DNA from: Drosophila pseudoobscura
Taxonomy: Eukaryota; Arthropoda; Insecta; Diptera; Drosophilidae
Length of the DNA stretch: 64,000 nt
NCBI RefSeq assembly: GCF_009870125.1
Contig: NC_046681.1
Coordinates: 7,701,001-7,765,000 of the forward strand
Reading direction: 5' to 3'
A program made the translations under genes and the position numbers. This document shows, in pieces, positions 35,797-48,179 of the stretch. Position 1 is the stretch's first letter; the number at the start of each line of letters is the position of its first letter. The notes beneath the pieces were generated by a model that saw nothing but the letters and a program-made list of their open reading frames with translations, did not search any database and was not told where the DNA came from.

Positions 35797-35925
35797 TTAG
35801 TTGTTTTGTACAGATAATTCAAACGAATATGGATTTATATCCTCTAATTCGGACTCATCCGAGTCATAATCGAAACTGTAGTCATTAGCTAAAGGCTGAA
35901 TATTTTTTGGAAAATTACAATGCAA
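35797..35925 (-). pseudogene. Short acidic reading frame, possible C-terminal exon remnant
   Basis: The minus strand has an open stretch beginning near 35920 and including NDYSFDYDSDESELEDIN before a TAA at 35797-35799. A splice-acceptor-like ATATTCAG precedes CCTTTAGCT at 35895. The acidic, Asp/Ser/Glu-rich tail resembles the tail of the remnant at 34860, so both may come from related mobile-element genes. It is too short for a firm call. Confidence 0.25.
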
Positions 35926-37168
35926 TTACATTGCAATGTAGCATAAATAAAGCCTTTAAATGTAAGACGGCAACAGCAACAGTTCTACGACAGTTTGATG
36001 GAGGGATCAGGGAATAGAATCCGCAACTTCTTCAATTGTTTTTTGATTAATTTGCAATTTTAGAAGGCGGAGAAGGCCAACCCCGCGACGTGTGTGCGAT
36101 GTCTCAGGAGCCAACAAGTGCATTCCCGAATGCCTGGCAGGGGATGCTCGTTAAATGCCAGGACAAGGATAACAAGGATAACAACTAGAACGGCTCCGGG
36201 CAGGCATGAAAGTCAGTGACTTTTGCTTATGCATTTCCCCGTGGCGTTGGGATGAGAATGAGAAAACAACGCCGCTCGCATTTTCATGTCAGCGAGCAGA
36301 GGCCTCCCCCAGATTTGACTTATTCCAAGAGAGAGTTAATGGGAGTTTTTCGATTTCGATTTTTCACATATTTTTTATTTGTTACAAATATGTAGGGAAT
36401 TTGTTGTATTATTTTATTGCAAGAGCATTTACTCTTCCGTGTTGAAGGCACTTTAATACCCTGCCTTTTTGGGCTTTGCCTGTCATTTTGTTATTTATTG
36501 AAGCGATGGAAAAAGTTTTGTATTCCCCGAACCGAAGAAGAAATCTCAGCGGTGCGTCTAAACCTTTTTGCGTGTTGCCAGTTTTTCGGCTTTTAACTCA
36601 GTCTCCAGTCCCCCGACAGGGTCTCACTTTCTGGCCCACGAGCCGTGGCAACTTCATCGTGAAAAGGCACGTGCTGCAGGGTCAGGAGCCGCACAGGGAG
36701 GAGCAGGGAGCAGCAGGGAGCAGCCTCCCAGAGCCGCGCACTCGTTGACATTGATTTGGGTCCCAGCGAGTGAAAGTGAACCATTTATTTACTTTAAGTT
36801 GGCCGCTTTTGCTGTGCTCATTTATATTTCGGCCAGCTAGGCATTCCCCTCCCCCCTACCCCATTGAGGCCTGCGCTCTTAGCCCGATTCCTGGTGCCTG
36901 CTGCCTGCTGCAGCTGGCTGGCTCTTTGCTTAATAAGCAGCTTACAACATCGCGCAGTCAGTTTGTCACTCATTTTGCTTCATCATGCAGTAAGTGTGTC
37001 AATGTATCATGCCCCTGCTACGTGCCACCATGCTACCAGGCTCCCCGTCCTCCATCCTCCCTCCACCATCCTCCATCCTGCGGTGTATTTGCGCTGCTGC
37101 TTAGTGAAAAACTTGTCATTTGCAATTTCAGCGTTATTTTTTTTCCTCTCTACATTTATGTTTATTTG

Positions 37169-37228
<60 letters not shown>

Positions 37229-37729
37229 CAGACAGTCAGCGAGGAGGATGGAAACTCATGCATATTTCAAATGCAAATGCGTCTATCCCCCTGCCCCCTG
37301 CCCCTCAAGCAACACCTTCCCATCCCCCCTTGGCCACCCCCCGCCGCCCTTTTTTATATTTGCGTTGAGGTTATATGCAAACTAAGTGCTTGTAAATGGT
37401 TTTATGCTTAGCCCCGGCATTAAGGGAGAGGCCCGCTCGTCCCTGGAAAGTATGCTACACAAAACGTGCCCTCGCTCTTTTCGAAGGTGGGGTACAGTAG
37501 GTACCGACTAAACGATACCGAAACAGCTTCGCTAACACACAAAATATCACTGAAGAATATATGATTCCATTGATTCCTGACATCACATCTCCTCCTTGGC
37601 GAAAGTACATTTAAAATGTCTTCACAAAAAAAGTGATGTAGCAGATTGAATCAAAGAATGAAACCATAGTTATTTCGTTTATAATTTAAACATTCTTCTT
37701 GCTTTTAAGCTCTAATTCATACAGTGCCG
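35926..37729. other. Intergenic sequence, CA and GA arrays
   Basis: No gene is supported. A compound (CA)n(GA)n array at 37169-37222 creates frames of 80-213 aa in three phases. The rest includes CCCTCCC-rich blocks and no recognisable protein. Confidence 0.55.
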
Positions 37730-38410
37730 GACCTAAATGTTGGCACAGTCAGAACTTTTCAGCTTATGGCTGTTTTAAGAGCTTTTCCATTCCGATTTTC
37801 AAAATAAAAATAATTGTATCTCATAAATAAATCAATTTTCTGTAAGATTGACTAGTTTTTATAAGCGTGACTTTATTGCAATATTTTTTACAATTTTTTT
37901 TTTTAACGAAAAAGGGTCTACAATTGTTTATTTTTTCTACTTTAATTTTTTAGACAAAAGAAAATTAAGCGTGACTTTATGTCATTATTTGTAACAATTT
38001 TTAAACGAAAAATGGTCTACAAATTTTTTATTTTTTATTTTAAATACCATTTAAAAGTATTCTTAATTTTTTAGACAAAAGAATATTAAACGTGGCTTTA
38101 TTTCATTCTTTGTAACAATTTTTTAAACGAAAAATGGTCTAAATTTATTTTTAAAGAAAAATGGTCTACGATTGTTTATTTTTTTTTTACTTTATATACC
38201 ACTTAAAATTTTAGTGTAATTTTTTAGACAAAAGAAAATTAAGCGTGACTTTATGTCATTATTTTTAACAATTTTTAAACGAAAAATGGTCAACAATTTT
38301 TCCATTTACATTAAATACCGTTTAAATATCTTCCCTAATTTTTGAAAGAAATTTAAAGTAAAATACCCAATGGTATTTGTTTTTCATTTTTTTTTGGTAA
38401 ACGTATATCC
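37730..38410 (-). mobile_element. Tc1-like miniature transposon with internal tandem repeats (reverse)
   Basis: A TA at 37730-37731 is followed by CAGTGCCGGACCTAAATGTT, then GGCACAGTC and GGCTGTTTTAAGAGC. This is the cleanest example of the terminal motif. Inside, AAGCGTGACTTTAT-type words recur at about 37863, 37969, 38087 and 38244, about 106-157 bp apart, each linked to ACGAAAAATGGTCTAC-like sequence. These are the reverse complement of the repeats in the 30.5-kb copy. No transposase is present. The distal boundary near 38400 is estimated. Confidence 0.7.
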
Positions 38411-39285
38411 AATAGATACAATCCTCTCGTGCGGCAATGTTTTCCATTTAAAAGTAGTCTTAAATATTTATTAAATTTCTATACAAAAAAAGGCAAATAC
38501 TCTGGCGTGTGGCGCTGCAAACCGATGTTGACGGTACTTTCCTTTTTATTTTAAAATTGTCAGCGAAATTTTCCGGCGCCCGGCCGCCTAAATAAACAAA
38601 TTAGTTTGCGGATACAGAATGGATTCGTTTTTTAATTTGGTTTCCGCTGCCGTTTAAAAAGGATTATGTACTTGAGATTTTTACGCTGTTGCCGCTTCTT
38701 TTTTAATTAAAAAGTTATATGCATTAAAGTTGCAATGAACGCATTCTCTCCTCTTTAAAACACTTTTTTTTTGCGGCCCCTCTTTGGCGCTTGATTTTAT
38801 TTCATTGGGGAATATTCGCTGGTACATCGTTTGATGCCGCATTTCGGCTGTGATTTTCAGAGTTTTGGCCAGCTGGGCCATAAAAAATGTACGGAAAAGC
38901 GGCGAAAAGAAAGGCGCAGAGCGGAAAAGCCGTGCAGGAGAACATTATAAAAGGTGGAAAGGAAATAAACACGGCGAGAGTCCATAAACAAGAGCGCACG
39001 AGGAGACCCGTAAAAAAGCCCCGTAGAAGCGCAGCTTGGGGCCGAGTCCGTTGGCTGGTTGTTTGGAAATATAATGAAAACTATTGTTTCTTAGAAAATA
39101 CAGAAAACAATAGAAGAGAAAATACGTGTTTGTGGGCACATAAATATTTAAGAAATTTTTTAAATTCTCAACGATATTATTATGAAAAAAAATCATTGAT
39201 TGATCTACCGAAAATATGAGTCAATAAAATTGTTTATTTGATTTAATTTTAATTTTAATTAAAAAATTAAACGCAAAAATATGAC
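38411..39285. other. Intergenic sequence, no gene seen
   Basis: Complex sequence with a 110-aa plus frame (38887-39219) that is rich in K and R at first and in N and Y later. It shows no domain and runs into AT-rich DNA, so I do not accept it as a gene. Confidence 0.5.
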
Positions 39286-39289
39286 GCAT

Positions 39290-39615
39290 TTAAATAATAA
39301 TAAAAAAATAATACAAAAAATAATAAAAAAGAATAAAAATAATGATAATAAATAAAAATAATTATCATAAAAAATAATAATAGAAAATAATAATAAAAAA
39401 TAATAATAATAAATAATAATATTAAAAAATAATAATAAAAAAATAATAACAATAAAAAAATAAAAATAATGATAATAAATAAAAATAATTATCATAAAAA
39501 TAATAATAAAAAATAATTATAATAGAAAATAATAATAAATAATAATAATAAATAAAATAATAAAAAATAATAATAAAAAATAATAATAAAAAATAATAAT
39601 TAATAATAATCATTT
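39290..39615 (+). repeat. (AATAAT)n low-complexity array with a duplicated segment
   Basis: The array is composed of AATAATAAAAAATAATAAT words. A segment containing AAAAATAATGATAATAAATA and ATTATCATAAAAA occurs twice, near 39335 and 39465, showing segmental duplication within the array. No coding potential. Confidence 0.85.
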
Positions 39616-41390
39616 TTTGTAAATAATTTAAATTGGAAATACTGCAAAAAATTAAAGCAAAAAACACTTTTTATTTAATTAGTGCACTTGAACTTTATTT
39701 TATTGGATATATTGTTGATTCTTGTTTCATTAATCGATGAATAATTCAGGATCCCTGGACAATTTTAATTCGTAATGTTTAATAATTATTTTTGATTATT
39801 TCCATTACTTTTTGGATACAAATTCCCCTTTGTATTGCCTGCTATCTATGTATATATATTATATGAGTACTCATATTAATCTGTATTAATTCCCTCTGAA
39901 TATGAAAACGGGGAGCTGCACAAAAAGCATATTGAAATAAGCCGCACATGACCCATTTTTTGAATATTTTATGTTTATTTGTTTAATATATTTTTGTGTA
40001 TTCTTCGTTTCGCTCTTGGTGGCAGCTGTTACCGAAAATAATCGAAATCAATAAAAATATTCACAAAAGAAATGGAATGGAGCTCCGTCAGTGGCCCCTC
40101 TCAAGGCCCGGCAAAATTTTCAATTAAATTTTCACAATTTTCCGCTGGGGCGGGGGGGCTGGCTTATGCGATAAATATCACGACAAATACTTCCGCCCGG
40201 AGATCCCATCAAAAGGCGGCAGGCCTAGTTAGGGGGGGGGGGGGGGGGGGGGGGGGGTGAAGGGAGGGGTGGGGGCGTCCACTTCCGTTTGGAACATGTA
40301 AATGTTGTTGCCGCTTTGGCGGAAAGTGAGGCAAAAGGCGACCAAAAGGCCTATACATTGACTCTCCCCTCCTCTGCTCGACGCTCCGCCGGTCCTTTGT
40401 TTGTCAAGCTGGCGCCTGAGTTGTTGTTTTTGCTGGTGTTATGGTTAGCAATTAACATGCTTTCAACACTTGCCGCCGCTAACCAGACACAAAGCTAGCA
40501 TGACACTCGCCAGAGGCAGAGACAGTGGCAGTGGCAGAGACAGTGGCTGTGGCAGAGGAAGCAACACCAGCGGTAGCTTGCGGCCACTCGACGCCCGAAA
40601 GTACGCAACAATAAACGCGGCAGAAGGCAGCATTTCCCCAGCCCCATTGTCGCCTGTTTGACTTTGTCATTAGCAAATGCACTCGAGGCTCCAAAATCAG
40701 GAGGAGGAGCTGCAGCAGAATGCAGAATGCAGACCAGGAGCCGTGCCCGCAGCTGGAACAACAGTTGAAATGAAGCCAAGCGAGAGCTCTTGAAAGATTT
40801 ATGCGTCTCGTTGTCCCGTCTCGGAAGGAAGCGACTACTTGGCTTGGTCCTTGGCTTGGTCTACCCCCCACTGCCCCCCCTGGCTGCCTTTTGGCCACAT
40901 TAAAGTTTCTGGCATCCATTTGCCAGCTTTGTTGCTTCTCCGAGGAGACGCGTATTGTTTTTAATTATTGTGGCAGCAGCTGGCACAGAACTTATTCACA
41001 ATTTAACTGCCGCTTATTTTGTTATTGAATAAATATGCAAAAACTTTGGCGCCAGCTGGGGACAGGACTCTCGTCCGTTTCCCCCTTCCAGCCTCTGCTT
41101 TTTGGCCCAAATGCAATTGCACAATTCTCGATTGTGCGCAAAATGTTGCACGACACAATATTGTACTGCGAGAAGCATAAATTGTTTTTGGGAACATTTC
41201 CAAGGGCCCCCTGGGCGCCCGGGCAGCTGCTCGAGTGGCGAAGTCCCTCCCCAGAACCAAAGCTAAAGCTAATTGTGACGAAGAAACCTGCTCTAGTCTG
41301 GGGAATATTTTGAGAGCTGTGTGACGGAGGAACCTGCTCTACTCGGGGAATATTTAAGGTCTAAAGTGGCATAAATTTTGCATTTTTGGG
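39616..41390. other. Intergenic sequence including a 26-G run
   Basis: No gene is seen. At 40232-40257 there are 26 consecutive G residues. GGCAGAGACAGTGGCAGTGG repeats lie at about 40514-40560. Frames of 60-146 aa on both strands are simple-repeat readings. Confidence 0.55.
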
Positions 41391-42189
41391 GAACATTTTT
41401 CGTTTAAAAAATTGTATAAAATACAGCATTAAAGTCAGGGTTATAAAAAATAGTCAATCTTAAAGGAAATTGATTATTTTATGGGCTACAAGTATTTTTA
41501 ATTTTAAAAATCGTGACAAAAATTACTACAATTTTAGACAATTAAACATTTAAAAAAAATAATGCTTTAAAGTCAGGGGTATACAAATTAGTAAATCCTT
41601 TAGAATATTGATTAATTTATGAGATACAAATATTTTTCTTTTAAAAAACGTGACAAAAATTAATAAAATCTTAGACCATTTTTCGTTAAAAAAATTATAC
41701 AAAATAATGCAATAAATTCACGCTTAAAATATTTGACATTCCTATAAAATATTGATTTATTTATGAGATTTATTTTTCTTTTAAAAATAAATTCTTTTAA
41801 AAATTCTTTTCTAAAATTAATAAAATTTTAGATCATTTTGCGTTCAAAATTTGTTTAAAAGTAATGCATTGAAGTCAGGCTTATAAAAATTACTCAATCT
41901 TATAGAAAATTGATTAATTTTTGAGATACAAGTATTTTTCTTTTAAAATTAAATTCTTTTAAAAATTCTTTTGTAAAATTAATAAAATTTTAGACCATTT
42001 TTCGTTTAAAAAATTATAAAAAATATTGGATTAAAGTCAGGCTTATAAAAATTAGTAAATCTGATATAAAATGGATTCATTTATGGGATACAATTATTTT
42101 TCTTTTAAAAATCCTGAGGAAAAAGCTCTTCAAACAGCATTAAATGAAAAAGTTGTGCTGCTGTGCCTACACTCAAGTCCGGCACTGTA
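41391..42189 (+). mobile_element. Tc1-like miniature transposon with internal tandem repeats
   Basis: The right end at 42187 (AAGTCCGGCACTG then TA) carries the shared motif. Five internal units are marked by GCATTAAAGTCAGG or variants at about 41426, 41564, 41709, 41866 and 42028, spaced 138-162 bp. Each unit includes the subterminal ATTGATTAATTTATGAGATA stretch and the TATTTTTCTTTTAAAAA stretch. Here the repeated unit is longer than in the 30.5-kb copy because it takes in the subterminal region. Non-coding. Confidence 0.7.
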
Positions 42190-43104
42190 TCAACTTGCTT
42201 CTCTGTTGCCAGTGCCAGGTCTATGGAATGCCATTGTTGTTCTCTTCGGGTAAATAATGTTTCAGAAATTACAAAAGGCTTATATGAGTGGAGTATCTAT
42301 GCCCGGGCCAGCTTTTGGCAGGACATATAGATCCAATGGATAAACTGAAAATGATTTCAGGGATTATAATAAGCAGCTAAACCTTTTAAGCTTTCCAGGG
42401 CCTGGGCCCCAGCCACAGAACGTTTGTGGCGCCACCCACGCGCACAGCCCAGCCCCGAGGCAAGCTAAAAATTTCTAAATAATTTCACAGCGCCTTGGCT
42501 TATTACGAAGGCCATTTGTTGGTCCTTCAGAAAGGTATACCCGAGCCTAGGAGGGTGCAGGGTGCAAGGGGCAGCGGCGTAACAGGTTGCCAGCCCATCA
42601 CACAGGAGATTAGGCAGTCGAGAGAAGGAACATCTGGTGCCGCCTAGAGGCGAACGAGCCGGCGGGAGTGGCTTACCCTTTTTTTGTGAGGGGCGAAAGC
42701 GAAGAGGCCTCGATTTTTAAGCCTTGTCAGTCAGGCAGGAAGGACAGGACTAAGCCCAGGGTCTGCCCTGCCCTGCCAGATGGCTTTCAATCCCGCCCCG
42801 CCCCTCTCGTGGCCCCCCTCGTGGCCGCTTTTGTACTTTGGAAAAAAGCAAATATTTGTATTTCTGCTTGAATGGCTGAACGATTGAACTGAGAGCGAAA
42901 TTTGAACTGTAGCAAATCACACGCGTTTGATTGATGATTTGGCAGTGGGAGGGGGTGGGGTGGGGCTGTGGGGCCACCCCCAAAAAAAAGGAAAATCAAG
43001 GAAAAAAGGTTGAATGGGGCGTGCACATTCTCTCGTTGTGTATCTTTAATATTTGTACAGGGAAAAAAGAGAGAAAATACCGGGGAGCCGGGCTTAGTTT
43101 CTGG

Positions 43105-43136
<32 letters not shown>

Positions 43137-46100
43137 TAACTCACATTAATATGCATTGCTGATAAGGCAGCCGCCCATCAGACCAGAAAGCAGGGAAGAA
43201 GCTCCCTACAACGAGGGTTCCGGGGCTTCCGGGGCTTTTGGGGGGTTCCAAGGGAGATCCCCTTTAATCAAACAAAAGCAATAAATCAACGCAAACGAAA
43301 TGAATTTTGATTGTCATTGATTTATGCGCATTGCAGTTGGGGAACAACGAACTTTTGTCCGTTTCCGTAGCACCGTAACACCGTAACGTATAATGGGCAC
43401 GATAATGATGACAGAGGGGCAGTCCAGGGGCGCCCAACCATAAAAAACCAACACCCCATTAAGGGCGACTCAATCGAATGACAATTACAAATGAAGATGG
43501 CAAAAAAAGAGGCCCAAGAGTTTGAGCCATGTTTGAAAATAGTCTAGAATTTTTCGAGGGGGATTAGCAAAGAGGAAATGTAAAGGAAAGGCCAGCAAAT
43601 TTGTGCAAGTTGTGATAAAAGGCATCAAACGTTGACAAATTTGAAGAGGCAGAGGCGGACGACGATTCATGCGAGGACAAGATCGATGTGGAGATCAAAA
43701 GGATATGCTCCAGAAGCCCTATAGTCCAGGCTCTCATGTCCAGTCCGAGAAGCCGCTACGCCCGAGAGCCCCTCGAAATACCAGCTTCCTCCCTGCCTTT
43801 TGCCTCCCCCCTTTCTTCTGGCACCCCGGCAACTTTCAACTACAACAAACTTGAGGCGCAGCCTTCTGCCTTCCCGTGAAACCTATTTAACAACATTCTG
43901 GCAAAATGTCAGGCCGTCGGGCGAAAGTGAAAATTACATTTCAAAAGTAGTTGGCAAGTCGTTGGCTCTGCAGCTGCCTTTTGTCTTACTCTCCTACGTG
44001 ACTCGTCCGATTTAGTGGCGGAGAGGAGTCGGCGAAGGATGGAGCATGTGGGGCCACCCACCGACAGACGCCCGAAGGACGCCATGAACTTTGCTGTGTT
44101 GAGGGCCCATTTGCGATGATTACACGGCGTATGAGTGATTTTAATTTAACGCAGACATAAACACACGAATGCATAGTGAACAGGGGGAGCCCCCTGGTAG
44201 GAATGGGGCGAGGGAGGGGAGGCTTTAAGTAGTTATGCAAATATCAGGCGCACTTTTGACCTGAAAAGTCAATAGGGAATACTCACACGGCCGCAGCAAC
44301 ATGAGGCCTGCCGCAGATGGGAAATAGCTGTACTTATGGCCACACGCGAGCACTTCACTCAGGGGATGGTCCGCCGAGAAGGCGCCAGACCAGACCAGAC
44401 CCAGGCGACGCGAGTGTCGGTTTCAATGTCGGTTTCAGCTGAGAGCAGTTGGATCCTGGACAGATTATTTGGAGCTGTGGTAATGGAAGGCGCCGAGAAG
44501 GCGCCAGACCAGACCAGACCCAGGCGACGGGAGTGGCGGTTTCAATGTCAGCTGAGAGCAGTTGGATCCTAGACAGATTTTTTGGAGCTGTGGTAATGGC
44601 AAAGACTGCTTTGGGTTGAATTTATTTGTTAGAAAATCTAAAAGAAATCAAATTTAGTTTCATTTAATTGTAAATAAGTTGTTTTTGAATATGATGATGA
44701 TGGAAATGATGAGGGAATGATGATAAACTCTTAAAAGTGAATTTGTAGTCGATGGATTCATAGTTTCAATAATTTTTGAGGGCTTTATTCTGTAAATGTA
44801 TTATTTATGGAATAAAATTTAACTTTAACTGCAGGTATTTGCAAAGTCCTTTATATTGTTTAAAGATAAATACATTTGGAATGCCTGGAATATTATACGA
44901 TGCCTAGAAAACCAAACGCTACCAAATGATATCGCATACGAGTCAAAGGCGAGACTTAAGCGGACAAAACGCTCGCATTAGGACCCGCAAATGATAGAAA
45001 TATGAAATAGTATAGAAATATACTGCCAGTTTGTGGCAGTGAAAGTATCATGTATGATAGTTCGTAAACGAATCGTTTGTGTGCTTTTTGCGAGCCTCTT
45101 GCGCGCCTTTTGGGAGCCTTTTGCGGGACTCTCGTTTGCTGGTTTGCTGGGAGGAGATCTACCCATACTTACCTTGATTGCGACCCCTTTGCTGGGTGCA
45201 CACAGCTGACCGCCACCAGAAAAACAAGAAAACCAGAGAGAAAGAGCTAAAGAGAGAGAGAAATCGAATGGCGAGAGGAGTGTAAACTTAATTAAGAGCA
45301 GCCGAAGAGAGTTGATTTTGTTTGATTTACGCGCCAGCCGCTGCACGCTTTAATTATATAGATGTGTGTGTGCGGGGGGTCAGCAGGGACGGAGCGAGGT
45401 CAACTGCGGGGCTCAAAGGAGATGGCCCTGACCCGAGCAGCCAGCTGTCGTTGATTACCCTCCAAAAAAGAAAGGAGGCCCCCCCCCCCCAACCCCTCGA
45501 CGGTGGAATTGGGGTAAAAGGATCCAGTCTCCGGCATTTCATGGCTCATTAGGCATGCACATACGTCTGGTGGCCCCGCTGTATCCTTCGGGCTCCCCCC
45601 GCCACCCTCTGCCTCTACGAAATCGTAACAAATTCAATTTTCTACGACGCCGATTTGGTTTCCGCACGTCTTAAGCCATCGTCGGCTACAGTCGACGCCA
45701 TGAATATAGTTATTGGCTGCAAGTGTTTGTCTAGCAGTCGGTTCTTCCTCTCCCTCTCCCTCTCTCCCTCCCTCTCTCTTCCTCCCCCTCGGACCCGTTA
45801 CCGATTGCGCAGTAAAATAAATGATAAGAATCTGTGCGCTCTGCTCATGAATTACAAATCGCATAAAGGATTTGCCACTGGCTCAAGACAACGTGGCGCT
45901 GCTCCGGCAGCCCTCCCTGCAGCCCTCCCTGCAGCTTGCACTGCCAACTGTTTGTTTTCCGGGGGGGGTGGGGGGTGATGGGGCGTGGGAGATGGTCTGG
46001 CCAACAGCTCGAGGCATGCCGAGCATCTCAATGCATCGTGGAGGCCCTTCCTTCAATGATTAGGATAAAATAAATGCATTAATAAACAGTGTTTGCTGTT

Positions 46101-46350
46101 GAATGGAATATCATTTAATGGGAAATGGGTTTTGGTTAAAGGGAGGAATACTTGGATTTCCATTGAAGGCACTTCCTTCAAAGAAGCTTCTAATTACCTT
46201 TTTAACCCTTTAAGCTCCGATTAGCCTCGTTTTTATCTTGATTTAAGACCAGGTAATGCCGCATTTTCCACTCTGAAAATCAAACTCCCTTAAAAGGCCC
46301 TTCAAAAATTATTCAAAATAAAAACATTCACTTTGTTTTTTGTATTTTAT
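42190..46350. other. Gene-free interval left of oaf
   Basis: No gene is seen. Content includes a CA array (43108-43131), a tandem duplication at 44373-44599 (listed separately), CTCCCTCTCCCTC repeats (about 45747-45785), C and G runs (45480-45490, 45961-45975) and short frames on both strands without family features. Confidence 0.55.
44373..44599 (+). repeat. Two-copy tandem duplication, 119-bp period
   Basis: GCCGAGAAGGCGCCAGACCA begins at 44373 and again at 44492. Each copy runs through CAGACCCAGGCGACG, GGTTTCAATGTC, AGCTGAGAGCAGTTGGATCC and GGAGCTGTGGTAATGG. Copy 1 has an extra short GGTTTCAATGTC-type repeat that copy 2 lacks. Differences are few, so the duplication looks recent. Confidence 0.85.
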
Positions 46351-46375
46351 AAAAAATGTAGAATTTGTCAGCTTC

Positions 46376-46381
46376 TTTATT
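46376..46381 (-). terminator. Candidate polyadenylation signal of oaf
   Basis: On the minus strand AATAAA lies here, about 1.8 kb after the second oaf stop. The sequence between has the texture of a Drosophila 3' untranslated region apart from an AT-rich block at 47220-47720. Other AATAAA words lie nearer the stop, so the true site could be upstream. Confidence 0.35.
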
Positions 46382-47219
46382 AGGACTAATTATTAATTTC
46401 AATTACTTTTCGTTAGGACTAGTCGATTATTATTGGCTTCACACGAATCAGAGGGGGGGTTCCCGATCGACGAACCCTTAAATGCTTAAATGCTCCGTAA
46501 TACTAATCAATTTTTACACTGGATCTCCATTTCCATTACATATTTTTACAGTGAGTCAAGGAGTTGCCTTTCTATATGGTAGAAAAAATTATTATCACCG
46601 TTTGTTTTTCTTGTCGAAACATTTTTAGGAAAATATGCCATTCTAAGACTAGACTAGGTTCCGAAGTTTATACAATAGATTATTGTTCTTGGTAATTATT
46701 ATTATTCCTTATTATTGGTATCGATCGATCCTTTGGTTTGGAAAAGTGGAAAACATGACAAGTCAAAGGCAAAATGCAAAAGGGCAGGAGGGACGCCTAG
46801 GCGTCTACCCATGTATAAGGAGGGCCTAAAGGACTACGTACTAGACGGGTAGAGTGGAAACGAAGAAACAGCCATTTTTGAAAGTAGATGGATAAAAAAG
46901 CTTTTCCTGCGGCAGTCGTTTCGGTTAGTCGTATTTTCCCGTATCATTTTTTGTTATTGGTTTTATTTTTCCCTATTTTATTACAAGTTCTGATCCGCCC
47001 TCGACAAATTCCTTAGTTTCGGCGCTCATAAAACATCCTAAGGCCACATTTAATTTATTTATATTCCTATTATAATACTCTTTTGCTCAGCGGATTACGA
47101 GTGGAAAAGGACTAGATCTAGTCAGGCTTCAGTTAAGAGTGGGGAGGATTAAGGGGAGAAAAGGTAAACCGAAAAAAGTGAGAATTAAAATTAAAAAGGG
47201 GAATAAGCAGAGAGTCGAA

Positions 47220-47720
47220 TTTTTAAGAAATTTTAAGAAGGTTAATAAATTTTCAAGAATTTAAAGAAAATTAAAAAAAAAACATTAGAAAGTTTTAAAA
47301 TTTTTTTAGAAATTCAACACATTTTTTAGAAATTTAAAAAAAATTTTAATTCAAAAAAATTTTTTATAATTTAAAAAAAATTTTTTACAAATTAATAAAA
47401 ATTTTTTTTAGAAATTTAAAAAAAAGTTTTTCCAATTTAAAAAAAATTTTAGAATTTAAAAATATTTTTCTTGTAGAAATTTTAAGAAATTTTTGAACTT
47501 TTAAAATCATAAAGAAAAAACATAATAAAAAAATACAAAAAATAGTTAATAAATTATAAAGTTTTAAGAAATATTGCAAATATTTTCAGCCTCCAAAATC
47601 AGAAAATTATAAAGTTTAAAACATTAAAAAAAAGATATTTATCAAGCAAAAAATAAAATAAAATATTGATATTAATTCAAAAATATGCACATATTAAATT
47701 TATATAATTTTAAAACCATA
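47220..47720. repeat. AT-rich low-complexity block in the likely oaf 3' region
   Basis: About 500 bp of AAATTTTTTAGAAATTTAAAAA-like words form imperfect short repeats and inverted repeats. It falls between the oaf readthrough stop and the candidate polyadenylation signal. No gene is present. Confidence 0.6.
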
Positions 47721-48117
47721 TATTTCGCAATATAAAGATAAAATATTCGAAGCAAATGGTTCAAAAACGACCAAAAGTATTATTTAAATCCTTTGGTTTT
47801 TGGGAGCATATAATCAGTGAAGGCAAGATAGTAGGATGGGGGGTGGGGGGGAGTCCTCCAAGTTCAGCGAGCTCTTAGTGGGCCAGATTTAATGGCCATA
47901 ATTAGAATATCTAACCTAAACGTAAACCTAAGGCTAGAGGGAAATCCTGCACAAGCGTATAACTCAAACGGGCTGAAAGCTAATCGTAGTTACAAATGCG
48001 AACATACATATGTACATAGTATACAGGAGGAGGGGAGGGCACCCTTTGGCTCACCGCCCCCGCCCCCCATGGTCTGTGGCGGGTAAAAAGTGTCCACGCT
48101 CATTTCTCGGGATGCCG

Positions 48118-48170
48118 CAGGGGCTGGCAGGGCTGGCAGGGGCTGGCAGGGTCTGGCAGGGCTGGCAGCA
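48118..48170. repeat. GGGCTGGCAG decamer repeat
   Basis: About five imperfect units of GGGCTGGCAG lie immediately downstream (on the minus strand) of the second oaf stop codon, inside the presumed 3' untranslated region. Confidence 0.8.
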
Positions 48171-48179
48171 TTATCATTA

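Noticed and set aside
36770..37411. Frames of 82-213 aa across a CA/GA array
   Set aside because: Three phases are open at once through the dinucleotide array, which shows the openness is compositional.
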